Origin: Pelagibacterales bacterium SAG-MED19
Lineage (GTDB): Bacteria; Pseudomonadota; Alphaproteobacteria; Pelagibacterales; Pelagibacteraceae
Length of the DNA stretch: 64,000 bases
Direction: 5' to 3'
Assembly: GCA_014654035.1 (NCBI GenBank)
Contig: JACWDQ010000002.1
Coordinates: forward strand, 49,776 to 113,775
Positions 10,021 to 18,220 of the stretch are shown here, piece after piece. Positions within the stretch are counted from its first letter, which is position 1. Each line of letters starts with the position of its first letter. The notes under the pieces were generated by a model that saw only the letters and a program-made list of their open reading frames with translations, was not told the origin of the DNA and did not search any database. Position numbers and translations under genes: made by a program.

Positions 10021-10788
10021 ATGTTTCAAGATTTTATAGAAATCCTTATTTTATCTGCGATTCAAGGAATATCAGAGTTTTTACCTATAAGTTCATCTGC
10101 ACATTTAATTTTAGTCTCTAATTTATATGATTTAAAAACAAGCTCATTATTAATAGATATAAGCTTACATTTAGGCTCTTTGTTAGCAATAATATTTTTT
10201 TTTAGAAAAGATTTATTTAATCTAAAAAATAATCAAAAATTATTGAACTTAATTATAGTCGGCTCAATACCACTTGTTATTTTCGGTTACATATTACATA
10301 CAACTGAATTTATACATCTTTTAAGAAATATAAAAGTTATAGCTTGGACAACGTTATTTTTTGGTATCATTTTATATTTTTCTGATCAAAGAAAAGCTGA
10401 TCAAAATATTTCCACCAATTTAAATATAAAATCAATTATATTCATTGGATTATTTCAAATTCTTGCTTTGATACCTGGTGTAAGTAGGGCAGGAATTACA
10501 ATGACAGCAGCTAGATTTTTAAATTTTAACAGAGTGGATTCAGGAAAAATTTCATTTTTACTTTCCATACCTGCATTAGCAGGTGCAAGTTTTCTAGGAC
10601 TTAAAGATGCATTTAATGAACCAATAGAACTAAATTATTTAATTATAATTGCTGTAATATTATCCTTTTTATTTTCATATGTTACAGTTAAATTTTTCTT
10701 AAATTATCTAAATAAATTTTCTTTAAATATTTTTGTTACTTATAGAATAGTTATATCTTTAATCTTATTTGCAATAATTTATTTTTAG
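10021..10788 (+). CDS. uppP: Undecaprenyl-diphosphatase (BacA/UppP)
   Basis: Integral membrane phosphatase that recycles undecaprenyl diphosphate to the monophosphate carrier for peptidoglycan and other envelope polymers. The 255-aa protein is almost entirely hydrophobic. It has the two family signatures: QGISEFLPISSSAHL near residues 18-32, and PGVSRAGITMTAAR near 155-168, which carries the catalytic SR region. The ATG at 10021 gives the typical UppP N-terminus. The stop overlaps the EamA stop by 4 bp, convergently. Confidence 0.95.
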   Translation: MFQDFIEILILSAIQGISEFLPISSSAHLILVSNLYDLKTSSLLIDISLHLGSLLAIIFFFRKDLFNLKNNQKLLNLIIVGSIPLVIFGYILHTTEFIHLLRNIKVIAWTTLFFGIILYFSDQRKADQNISTNLNIKSIIFIGLFQILALIPGVSRAGITMTAARFLNFNRVDSGKISFLLSIPALAGASFLGLKDAFNEPIELNYLIIIAVILSFLFSYVTVKFFLNYLNKFSLNIFVTYRIVISLILFAIIYF

Positions 10789-11675
10789 ATAGTTTTTTTA
10801 ATTAAAGGTAATAATTGTGATAACAAGACACCACACAAAATAAAAAAGCAGCCTAATAAATTATTTATACCAAGAATTTGATCAAGTAAAAACCAAGCAG
10901 CAATAGTTGCAAATACACCCTCTAAGGAAAAAATAATAGCAGCCGGAGCAGGAGATATATTCTTTTGAGCATAAATTTGTAATACAAAAGCAAAACCACC
11001 TGAAAAAATACCTGCATACAAAATTGAGTCAATCTCCTTCAAAATATTTTCAAAGATAAACTCCTCGTAAATAAAACCTACAAAAAAAGAGGATACGGCC
11101 ACGATTAATGTTTGGACTGCTCCTAGTGTAAGCGGCAAATTATATTTAGTAACAATAATGCCGGTAAAGATTATATGAGTGCTCCAAAATAAAGCTCCAA
11201 ACACTACAAGAGTATCGCCAAGTCTTACCGTTGCATCATAAAAATTTGTTAATAAATAACCACCTATTAAACATAATATTACTGATGGCCATACACTCCA
11301 ATGAATAGATTTTCTTTTAAATAAAAAAATAATAATTGGGACCATAGGAACATAAAAAATAGTAAAGAACGCTGCATTAGCTACATCTGTGTATAATAAA
11401 GCAACTTGTTGTAAGGCAGATCCTAAAAAGAGAGATAGACCAATTAAAAGTGAGAGTATGACAAATGTTTTAAAATCTAATCTAAATTCTGATTTAAATT
11501 TCTTTATCTCAAACAAAATAACTAAAGGTGCTATTGCCAAAAATCCTACAAAAAATCTCACTGCATTGAACGTAAAGGGTCCAATTTCATCCATTCCAGT
11601 ATCTTGGGCAATAAAGGTAGTTCCCCAAATAAAAGTGCATAATAAAGCACTTAATAATGAAATGGTTTTTGACAT
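10785..11675 (-). CDS. EamA-family (DMT superfamily) transporter
   Basis: A 296-aa inner-membrane protein with about ten predicted transmembrane segments arranged as two EamA repeats (roughly residues 5-140 and 150-290). The first repeat starts with SALLCTFIWGTTFIAQDTG, a typical EamA opening, and the second with GDTLVVFGALFWSTHIIF. Members export amino acids or other metabolites, but the substrate cannot be assigned here. The gene starts 5 bp after the aceF stop on the same strand, so it may be at the end of the pyruvate dehydrogenase transcript. Confidence 0.87.
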   Translation of the reverse strand: MSKTISLLSALLCTFIWGTTFIAQDTGMDEIGPFTFNAVRFFVGFLAIAPLVILFEIKKFKSEFRLDFKTFVILSLLIGLSLFLGSALQQVALLYTDVANAAFFTIFYVPMVPIIIFLFKRKSIHWSVWPSVILCLIGGYLLTNFYDATVRLGDTLVVFGALFWSTHIIFTGIIVTKYNLPLTLGAVQTLIVAVSSFFVGFIYEEFIFENILKEIDSILYAGIFSGGFAFVLQIYAQKNISPAPAAIIFSLEGVFATIAAWFLLDQILGINNLLGCFFILCGVLLSQLLPLIKKTI

Positions 11676-11680
11676 AATTT

Positions 11681-12940
11681 TTAGATAGCTAACTTATAGG
11701 CAAAGTTTTTACCTAAATTTTTTTTTAATTCATTATTAAAACGTGCTGCTTCTGCTCCGTCAATTATTCTATGATCATAAGACAAAGAGAGTGGTAACAT
11801 TATTCGTGTTACAAATTTACCATCAATATGAACTTGTTTTTTTTCAGACTTACCAACACCCAAGATGGCAACTTCAGGATAATTAATAATTGGTGTAAAA
11901 AATGAACCTCCAATTCCACCAAGGCTTGTGATTGTCATTGAACCACCAAATAATTCTTTTTTATCAATTTTTAAATTTCTACATTCATTACTTAATTTTT
12001 TTAGCTCTTCCCCTATTAAAGAAATATTTTTATTATCTGCATTTCTTAATTTTGGTACCATCAAGCCATGAGGTGTGTCGACTGCAATGCCTATGTGATA
12101 ATATTTTTTAACAGTCATTTTCCCATCTTCTATTTCATCAATGGAGCTATTAAAATTTGGAAACTTTTTTAATGATGCGGTTAGAGCCTTAACAATAAAA
12201 GCTAAAGGTGTAATTTTTTTCTTTTCTCCAGTATATATGTCAGTTAGCGATGTTCTAAATTCCTCTAGCTCTGTAATGTCTGCTTCATCATGATTAGTAA
12301 CATGAGGAATATTAGTCCAAGAATTCATCAAATATTTTGATGATAATTTTTTTACTCTCGGTAAGTCTTTAGTTTCTACTTCTCCAAATTCAGAGTGCAA
12401 ATATTCTTGTTTTATTTTTTCATTATTTTTATTTTCATTAATTGATATATTTTTTGATTTTGATGCTACAAATAACTTTATATCACTTTCAATAACTCTA
12501 CCTTTTCGTTCACTGCCCCTAACTTGATTAATATCTACACCAAGCTCTCGTGCGAATTTTCGGACTTTCGGGCTTGCAGATGAGGTATCACTGGTTTTAT
12601 TTTGATCGGTTGCAGTTAGCTGGACTTCCGGTGTTATTACCTTAATTTTTTTAAACTCCTTTTCAATTATTGGTTCTTTTTGAACTTTTTCTTGTGCTAT
12701 TGAAGTGTTTTCTAAAATTAATATTAAGTCACCCTCAGAAACTTTATCGCCAACTTTGATTTTTAATGTTTTAATTTTACCATCAAAATTTGATGGGATT
12801 TCTACACTAGATTTATCACTCTCTATTGTTATTAGAGGATCATTTTTTTTTAACGTTTGACCTTCCGAAACCAAAACCTCTATCACCTCAACATCTTTAA
12901 AATCTCCAATATTAGGTACTTTTATTTCAGTTACAGACAT
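11681..12940 (-). CDS. aceF: Pyruvate dehydrogenase E2, dihydrolipoyl acetyltransferase
   Basis: Core of the pyruvate dehydrogenase complex, transferring acetyl from lipoyl-lysine to CoA. The 419-aa protein has one lipoyl domain (about 1-76, lipoyl lysine in ESDKSSVEIP). A peripheral subunit-binding domain follows near 122-160 (PKVRKFARELGVDINQV). The catalytic domain begins at about 200 and holds the active-site DHRIIDG motif near the C-terminus. Only one lipoyl domain is present, against up to three in gammaproteobacterial E2p. The start overlaps the aceE stop by one base. No E3 (lpd) gene is in the window. Confidence 0.94.
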   Translation of the reverse strand: MSVTEIKVPNIGDFKDVEVIEVLVSEGQTLKKNDPLITIESDKSSVEIPSNFDGKIKTLKIKVGDKVSEGDLILILENTSIAQEKVQKEPIIEKEFKKIKVITPEVQLTATDQNKTSDTSSASPKVRKFARELGVDINQVRGSERKGRVIESDIKLFVASKSKNISINENKNNEKIKQEYLHSEFGEVETKDLPRVKKLSSKYLMNSWTNIPHVTNHDEADITELEEFRTSLTDIYTGEKKKITPLAFIVKALTASLKKFPNFNSSIDEIEDGKMTVKKYYHIGIAVDTPHGLMVPKLRNADNKNISLIGEELKKLSNECRNLKIDKKELFGGSMTITSLGGIGGSFFTPIINYPEVAILGVGKSEKKQVHIDGKFVTRIMLPLSLSYDHRIIDGAEAARFNNELKKNLGKNFAYKLAI

Positions 12941-15900
12941 TATAACTTTGTTGGCATTGGTTTATTTGTGTCAATTTTGTACTTTTTGATAGCGTCTTTT
13001 GCATATTTAGAAGCTACAAGTTGTTCTTTAGCCAGAACACTCAACCCATATGCAACAATATGTTCTTTATCAACTTCAAAAAATTTTCTTAAATTCTTTC
13101 TCGTATCACTTCTCCCAAAACCATCCGTTCCTAGAGAATAAAAACTTTTGTTTATATATGGTCTAATTTGATCTGAATTCATTCTCATATAATCAGAGGC
13201 CGCTAATATTGGTCCTTCGGTTTTACCTAAACATTTTTCAACATAAGATTTTTTGGGTTCTTTATCTGGATTTAAAAGATTAAATCTTTCAACCTCTAAA
13301 CCATCCCTTCTAAGTTCGTTAAAACTAGTTACACTCCAAACTTCACTATCTATTTGGTACTCATTTTGTAAAATCTCCGCTCCTGCTATCATTTCTCTTA
13401 GAATTGTTCCTGAGCCTAAAAATTGAATTTTAGTTTTTTTATTTTTATTAAATTCTCTTATCTTGTACATGCCTTTTAAAATACCTTCTTCACATGATTT
13501 ATCTTTTAGAATTGCAGGATGTGGGTAATTTTCGTTCATAGTTGTAATATAATAAAAAATATTTTCTTTTTTTTCATGCATTCGTCTTAATCCTTCTCTA
13601 AAAATAACTGCAAGTTCATAATGAAACGTTGGGTCATAGGAAACACAATTCGGTATTGTAGACGCTAAAAGATGACTATGACCATCCTGATGCTGTAAAC
13701 CTTCACCTGCAAGTGTTGTTCTTCCAGCTGTAGCACCTATTAAAAATCCCCTAGATTGACTATCTGCACCTGCCCAAGCAAAATCACCTACCCTTTGAAA
13801 ACCAAACATAGAATAAAAAAGATAAATTGGTATCATTTCAATATCATGATTTGTGTATGAAGTTCCTGCAGCTATCCAAGAAGACATTGCTCCTGCTTCG
13901 TTTATTCCTTCTTCTAAAACTTGCCCACTTTTATCTTCTCTGTAAGAACTCAATTGTTCAGAGTCTTCAGGTTCATATTTTTGTCCTTCATGAGCGTATA
14001 TACCAATCTTTTGAAAAAAACCTTCCATACCAAACGTTCTAGCTTCGTCTGGAATAATAGGAACTAATCTGGGCGCAACGTTTTTATCTCTTAATAAATT
14101 TGTCAGCATCCTAACCAGTGCCATTGTTGTAGACATTTCTTTAGAGCCAGTTGAGACTTTCATATTATCAAAAATATCTTTGGGTGGAGCTTTTATAGGT
14201 TTTGCATAAGTAGTTCTTTCTGGAATATAGCCCCCAAGTTTAAGTCTTTTTTCTTTAATATATTTAATCTCTGGAGAATTTTGATCAGGTTTGTAATACT
14301 CAATGTTTTTTACCTGTTTATCAGTTAAGGGAACATCAAACCTATCCCTATAATACATTAAATCATCTATATCTAATTTTTTAGTTTGATGTGTGGTGTT
14401 AACGCTTTCGCCACTTTTACCCATGCCATAGCCTTTTATAGTTTTTGCAATTACAACTGTCGGACTACCAGTTTTTTTTGTAGCTTTATCATAAGCTGCA
14501 AAAACTTTATGAGGATCATGACCACCTCTATTCAGTCTCCAAATATCTTTATCGGATAGGCTTGAAACTAAATCTTTTGTTTCTGGATATTTTCCAAAAA
14601 ATTTTTCCCTAACATAAGCACCATCTCTCGCTTTCATCGCTTGATATTCGCCATCTACCGTTTCATTCATAGTTTTGATAAGATGGCCTGTTTTATCATT
14701 GGCTAACAAGGAGTCCCAATAAGATCCCCAAATTACTTTAATTACATTCCATCCAGCACCTCTAAATATTCCTTCTAACTCTTGTATGATTTTACCATTA
14801 CCACGAACAGGTCCATCTAATCTTTGAAGATTACAATTAACTACGAAAATTAAATTATCGAGATTCTCTCTAGCAGCTAAACCTATTGCACCTAAGGACT
14901 CAGGCTCATCCATCTCTCCATCTCCTAAAAAAGCCCAAACTTTTCTACCTTCATCCTTGATTAAACCTCTGTTAATTAAATATTTCATATATCTTGCTTG
15001 ATATATTGCTAACATTGGTCCTAATCCCATAGATACAGTTGGGAATTGCCAAAAGTTTGGCATCAACCACGGGTGCGGATAAGAAGATAAACCACCTGGA
15101 TTTACTTCTTGTCTAAAACTATCTAACTGTTTTTCGTTAAGCCTTCCCTCAAGAAACGCCCTTGCATACATTCCAGGAGCACTGTGTCCTTGAAAATAAA
15201 TCAAATCCCCTCCGAACTTATTGTTCTTAGCTCTCCAAAAATGATTCATTCCTACATCATATAGTGTTGCTGCAGATGCAAATGTTCCAATGTGGCCTCC
15301 AAGTTCAGGGAATTTTTTGTTAGCTCTTACAACCATTGCAGCAGCATTCCATCTAATTAATGATCTAATTCTTCTCTCTATATTCTGATCTCCACTTGAT
15401 TTTTTTTCTTCATTTACTGGAATTGTATTTATATAAGGAGTGCTTTGAGTGTAAGGAATATTAGCACCCTCCATATAGGCTTTATTAATCAACTCTTTTA
15501 TTAAATAATGAGCTCTTTGATTGCCATCTTTTTCAATCACTGCTGACAAAGACTCAATCCATTCACTGGTCTCTAAAGGATCTAAATCTCCCTCTTTTAC
15601 AACTTGAATTGTAGAAATTTCCTTTTTTTTTATTTGTGGTTTTTGTTCTTGATTTTTTTTCAATGCATTTTCTGCTTCCTGTATTAAATTCTCAGTATCT
15701 TTTGGAATTACTTTAGAAACAGAGGGTGGATGATTAGAATTTGATATATTAAGTATTAAGTCTCCCTTTGAAACTTTGTCTCCGACTTTTACTTTTATAG
15801 ATTCTATTTTGCCTGAAAAAGTTGATGGTATTTCTACGCTAGACTTATCGCTTTCTATTGTAACAACTGGATCATTTTTTTTAATTTCCTGTCCTTCTTT

Positions 15901-15969
15901 AACTAGAAGTTCAATTACTTCTACATTTTCAAAATCTCCAATGTCAGGAACTAATAATTTTTCTGTCAT
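12940..15969 (-). CDS. aceE: Pyruvate dehydrogenase E1 (homodimeric) with N-terminal lipoyl domain
   Basis: Thiamine-diphosphate enzyme that decarboxylates pyruvate. At 1009 aa it is about 120 residues longer than a standard AceE of about 890. The extra N-terminus is a complete lipoyl domain (about 1-75, lipoyl lysine K42 in ESDKSSVEIP) plus a Lys/Glu-rich linker. The AceE core begins near 130 (DPLETSEWIESLSAVI). It contains the ThDP motif GDGEMDEPESLGAI followed by NCNLQRLDGPVRGNG. By hand alignment, the lipoyl domain matches that of the adjacent E2 at 51 of 67 positions. It is the first gene of the aceE-aceF pair. Confidence 0.94.
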   Translation of the reverse strand: MTEKLLVPDIGDFENVEVIELLVKEGQEIKKNDPVVTIESDKSSVEIPSTFSGKIESIKVKVGDKVSKGDLILNISNSNHPPSVSKVIPKDTENLIQEAENALKKNQEQKPQIKKKEISTIQVVKEGDLDPLETSEWIESLSAVIEKDGNQRAHYLIKELINKAYMEGANIPYTQSTPYINTIPVNEEKKSSGDQNIERRIRSLIRWNAAAMVVRANKKFPELGGHIGTFASAATLYDVGMNHFWRAKNNKFGGDLIYFQGHSAPGMYARAFLEGRLNEKQLDSFRQEVNPGGLSSYPHPWLMPNFWQFPTVSMGLGPMLAIYQARYMKYLINRGLIKDEGRKVWAFLGDGEMDEPESLGAIGLAARENLDNLIFVVNCNLQRLDGPVRGNGKIIQELEGIFRGAGWNVIKVIWGSYWDSLLANDKTGHLIKTMNETVDGEYQAMKARDGAYVREKFFGKYPETKDLVSSLSDKDIWRLNRGGHDPHKVFAAYDKATKKTGSPTVVIAKTIKGYGMGKSGESVNTTHQTKKLDIDDLMYYRDRFDVPLTDKQVKNIEYYKPDQNSPEIKYIKEKRLKLGGYIPERTTYAKPIKAPPKDIFDNMKVSTGSKEMSTTMALVRMLTNLLRDKNVAPRLVPIIPDEARTFGMEGFFQKIGIYAHEGQKYEPEDSEQLSSYREDKSGQVLEEGINEAGAMSSWIAAGTSYTNHDIEMIPIYLFYSMFGFQRVGDFAWAGADSQSRGFLIGATAGRTTLAGEGLQHQDGHSHLLASTIPNCVSYDPTFHYELAVIFREGLRRMHEKKENIFYYITTMNENYPHPAILKDKSCEEGILKGMYKIREFNKNKKTKIQFLGSGTILREMIAGAEILQNEYQIDSEVWSVTSFNELRRDGLEVERFNLLNPDKEPKKSYVEKCLGKTEGPILAASDYMRMNSDQIRPYINKSFYSLGTDGFGRSDTRKNLRKFFEVDKEHIVAYGLSVLAKEQLVASKYAKDAIKKYKIDTNKPMPTKL

Positions 15970-16066
15970 TATTTTTAAGTCTTATACACTATAAAATTTC
16001 ACTTATTTTCAAATTCTAACACATTCTGTCCAATTTTTAGACACTCTTTGAGGGCATGCTTCAAAA

Positions 16067-16183
16067 ATGATTAAAAAGTTATTAAATGCACTAATTCAAC
16101 CAAAGGTTAGCTCATATATAGACGCCAAAACGTGGATACAAAAAATTTTACTAGAAGAGAAATACGGAAAAATTAATTCCTAA
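16067..16183 (+). CDS. Possible small protein, 38 aa
   Basis: An ATG at 16067 opens a 38-codon frame ending in TAA at 16181-16183. The predicted peptide begins MIKKLLNALIQPKVSSYI and ends EEKYGKINS. It is basic and could be amphipathic. It fills the only gap between aceE and the thiolase and meets the thiolase stop in a 4-bp convergent overlap, as other real genes here do. No clear ribosome binding site was seen and no family is recognised. It may be chance in A+T-rich DNA. Confidence 0.35.
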   Translation: MIKKLLNALIQPKVSSYIDAKTWIQKILLEEKYGKINS

Positions 16184-17355
16184 ACTCTCTCAACACATAA
16201 AGCTATACCCATACCACCACCAATACAAAGTGTTGCACAGCCTTTATTTTTATTTTGTCTTTTCATTTCATGAATCAAGGTAACTAATATCCTTGCTCCA
16301 GAAGCCCCAATTGGATGACCAAGAGCAATAGCTCCACCGTTGACATTTACTTTATTTTGATCAACACCAAGTTCACGAATTACTGCAATACTTTGAGCTG
16401 CAAAAGCTTCATTTATTTCAAATAAATCAATTTCCTCTAAATTCCATTTTGCTTTTTTAATTGCTTCACGTACAGCCTCTATGGGTCCCAATCCCATTAA
16501 AGCAGGATCTATTCCAACTGAAGCCCAAGACACTATTTTTACTAATGGTTTGATGGATTTTTTTTTAGCCTCTTCTAAAGTGGTTAATAATAAAGCTGCT
16601 GCCCCATCATTTATTCCTGAAGAATTTCCTGGTGTAACTGTTCCATTTTCTCTGAAAACCGCTTTTAATTTTTTTAAATCTGCTAACTGTAGACCTGCTC
16701 TTGGATGTTCATCTTTGTCTAAGATATTACCATCTTGATCTATTTTTATTAACTCATCATAAAATTTATTCTGTAAAGAAGCTACTTCTGCTTTTTTTTG
16801 AGAATTTAGAGCAAATTCATCTTGATCTTTTCTGGAAATGTCAAATTTTTTAGCAACATTTTCTGCTGTTACACCCATGTGATAATTATTGAATGCATCT
16901 ATTAATCCGTCATTAATCATTGTATCTGATAATTTGTCTTCTGAAATTTTTTTCCCATCACGATAAAAAATTGAGTGTGGAGATATAGACATATTTTCTT
17001 GGCCCCCAGAAATTATATTTACCGACTCCCCTAATTTAATTGATTGATAGCCAGATATTACTGCTCTAAGTCCAGATCCACAAACTTGATTAACTATATG
17101 AGCTGGTTTTGAAATTGGTATACCAGCATTTACAGCAGCTTGTCTTGCTGGATTTTGACCTGCGCCAGCAGTTAATACCTGACCCATAATAACCTCATCA
17201 ATTTCATCTTTGCTAAATTTTGATTTTTTCAAAACTTCTTTTATAACTATTGATCCAAGCTGATCAGCTTTCAACTGTTTGAGAGAGCCTTCATAGCTAC
17301 CTATAGGTGTTCTTACTGCTCCTACAATGACTACTTCTTTCGATTTATTGGTCAT
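16180..17355 (-). CDS. Acetyl-CoA C-acetyltransferase (thiolase)
   Basis: Condenses two acetyl-CoA to acetoacetyl-CoA or runs the reverse cleavage, in the cytoplasm. At 391 aa it has the normal thiolase length. The acyl-accepting Cys lies in NQVCGSGLRAV near residue 88. The catalytic His lies in GGAIALGHPIGASGAR near 350, and the second Cys in CIGGGMGIA near 380. It resembles biosynthetic thiolases (AtoB/PhaA). No other polyhydroxybutyrate or mevalonate gene adjoins it, so the pathway is uncertain. It is transcribed alone, divergently from tRNA-Arg. Confidence 0.94.
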   Translation of the reverse strand: MTNKSKEVVIVGAVRTPIGSYEGSLKQLKADQLGSIVIKEVLKKSKFSKDEIDEVIMGQVLTAGAGQNPARQAAVNAGIPISKPAHIVNQVCGSGLRAVISGYQSIKLGESVNIISGGQENMSISPHSIFYRDGKKISEDKLSDTMINDGLIDAFNNYHMGVTAENVAKKFDISRKDQDEFALNSQKKAEVASLQNKFYDELIKIDQDGNILDKDEHPRAGLQLADLKKLKAVFRENGTVTPGNSSGINDGAAALLLTTLEEAKKKSIKPLVKIVSWASVGIDPALMGLGPIEAVREAIKKAKWNLEEIDLFEINEAFAAQSIAVIRELGVDQNKVNVNGGAIALGHPIGASGARILVTLIHEMKRQNKNKGCATLCIGGGMGIALCVERV

Positions 17356-17425
17356 AAATTTTACATTTGTCTTATAGTAAAAATATACTAAAAATTAATA
17401 TATTATAATTAAATAAAATTAAAAT

Positions 17426-17502
17426 GCGTCTGTAGCTCAATTGGATAGAGCGCTTGGCTACGGACCAGGAGGTTCTGGGTTCGACTCCTAGCAGGCGCAC
17501 CA
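17426..17502 (+). tRNA. tRNA-Arg (anticodon ACG)
   Basis: A 77-nt cloverleaf with encoded CCA. The acceptor GCGTCTG pairs with CAGGCGC (one T-G). The D stem is GCTC/GAGC, and the anticodon stem CTTGG/CCAGG encloses loop CTACGGA, giving ACG. The T arm carries TTCGACT. ACG is read as ICG and decodes CGU/C/A. The A+T-rich upstream region includes a TATAAT-like hexamer, and a small membrane-protein frame starts 13 bp downstream. Confidence 0.97.
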
Positions 17503-17515
17503 TAATAGGAATTTT

Positions 17516-17614
17516 ATGTTTAAATGGCTATTAAAATCATCTTTACAAATGTCTGTGATATATTTTTTTATTATAATTTTTATAATTTTGCTAATTTTGA
17601 CTTTTATATTATAA
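17516..17614 (+). CDS. Small single-pass membrane protein, 32 aa
   Basis: A 33-codon frame starts at ATG 17516, with an AGGA ribosome-binding sequence about 5 bases upstream, and ends at TAA 17612-17614. The peptide begins MFKWLLKSSLQMSVIY and continues as an uninterrupted hydrophobic stretch of Ile, Leu and Phe, so it would be one transmembrane helix with a short basic N-terminus. It lies between tRNA-Arg and the PaaI thioesterase, 6 bp before the latter. The family is not recognised. A+T-rich DNA gives hydrophobic frames by chance, so support rests on the binding site and the tight packing. Confidence 0.42.
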   Translation: MFKWLLKSSLQMSVIYFFIIIFIILLILTFIL

Positions 17615-17620
17615 AAAAAT

Positions 17621-18046
17621 ATGACTAAAGAATTTGAACAAATAAGTTTAAAACCAGGTTTCATGAAACACAATGGTGGTGTTTTTTTTAGAAATATTTC
17701 AGAAAATGAGTATGAATTTAAATCGAAAATTAATGAAAATCATTTAAATGCTGCTGGAATTACACATGGTGGATATTTATCAGCTCTAATAGATGCTGGA
17801 GCTGGCACAGCTGCACATAGATCAGCAGAAAATGCTCCTTGTGTCACTATTTCTTTAGACCTTAAATTCATAGGTGCATCGAAAGTTAATGATGAAATTA
17901 TTGGAAATGTAAAAATTTTAAAAAAAACTAAAACACTTGTATTTTTATTTTGTGAATTAAGATGTAATGATAAAATTATTACTTCTGCATCAGGAGTTTG
18001 GAAAATTTTAAAAGTTAAACCTTCCGATTTAGGTCCAGGTGGTTAA
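17621..18046 (+). CDS. PaaI-family hotdog thioesterase
   Basis: A 141-aa acyl-CoA thioesterase of the hotdog fold, cytoplasmic. The family helix HGGYLSALIDAGAGTAA near residues 47-63 includes the HGG and the acidic residue used in catalysis. The strand VTISLDLKFIGASKVND follows as in PaaI/YdiI proteins. Length is normal. Substrate cannot be told: aromatic acyl-CoA in PaaI, or general housekeeping CoA esters. It follows tRNA-Arg and the 32-residue frame in the same direction. Confidence 0.88.
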   Translation: MTKEFEQISLKPGFMKHNGGVFFRNISENEYEFKSKINENHLNAAGITHGGYLSALIDAGAGTAAHRSAENAPCVTISLDLKFIGASKVNDEIIGNVKILKKTKTLVFLFCELRCNDKIITSASGVWKILKVKPSDLGPGG

Positions 18047-18220
18047 TACTATTCATTATAATTAAAGTTATAGAAATTATTCTTATTATGCTAATGTAAA
18101 TTTAATAACTAGTAAAATGAGAACTTTTTATCCTCCGATTCGGTCATGTTTTAGTCTATTTTTGTTCTTTAGCACTAACTACATCTGGTAGATAAAAATA
18201 AAAGTATACCAAAGATAGAA

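Noticed and set aside
17488-17673. 61-codon minus-strand frame across the end of tRNA-Arg
   Set aside because: It overlaps the tRNA and the start of the thioesterase gene, and its reading is only an A+T shadow.
18117-18191. 24-codon frame before the helicase
   Set aside because: Odd composition, no ribosome site and no start context; kept only as an unexplained gap.
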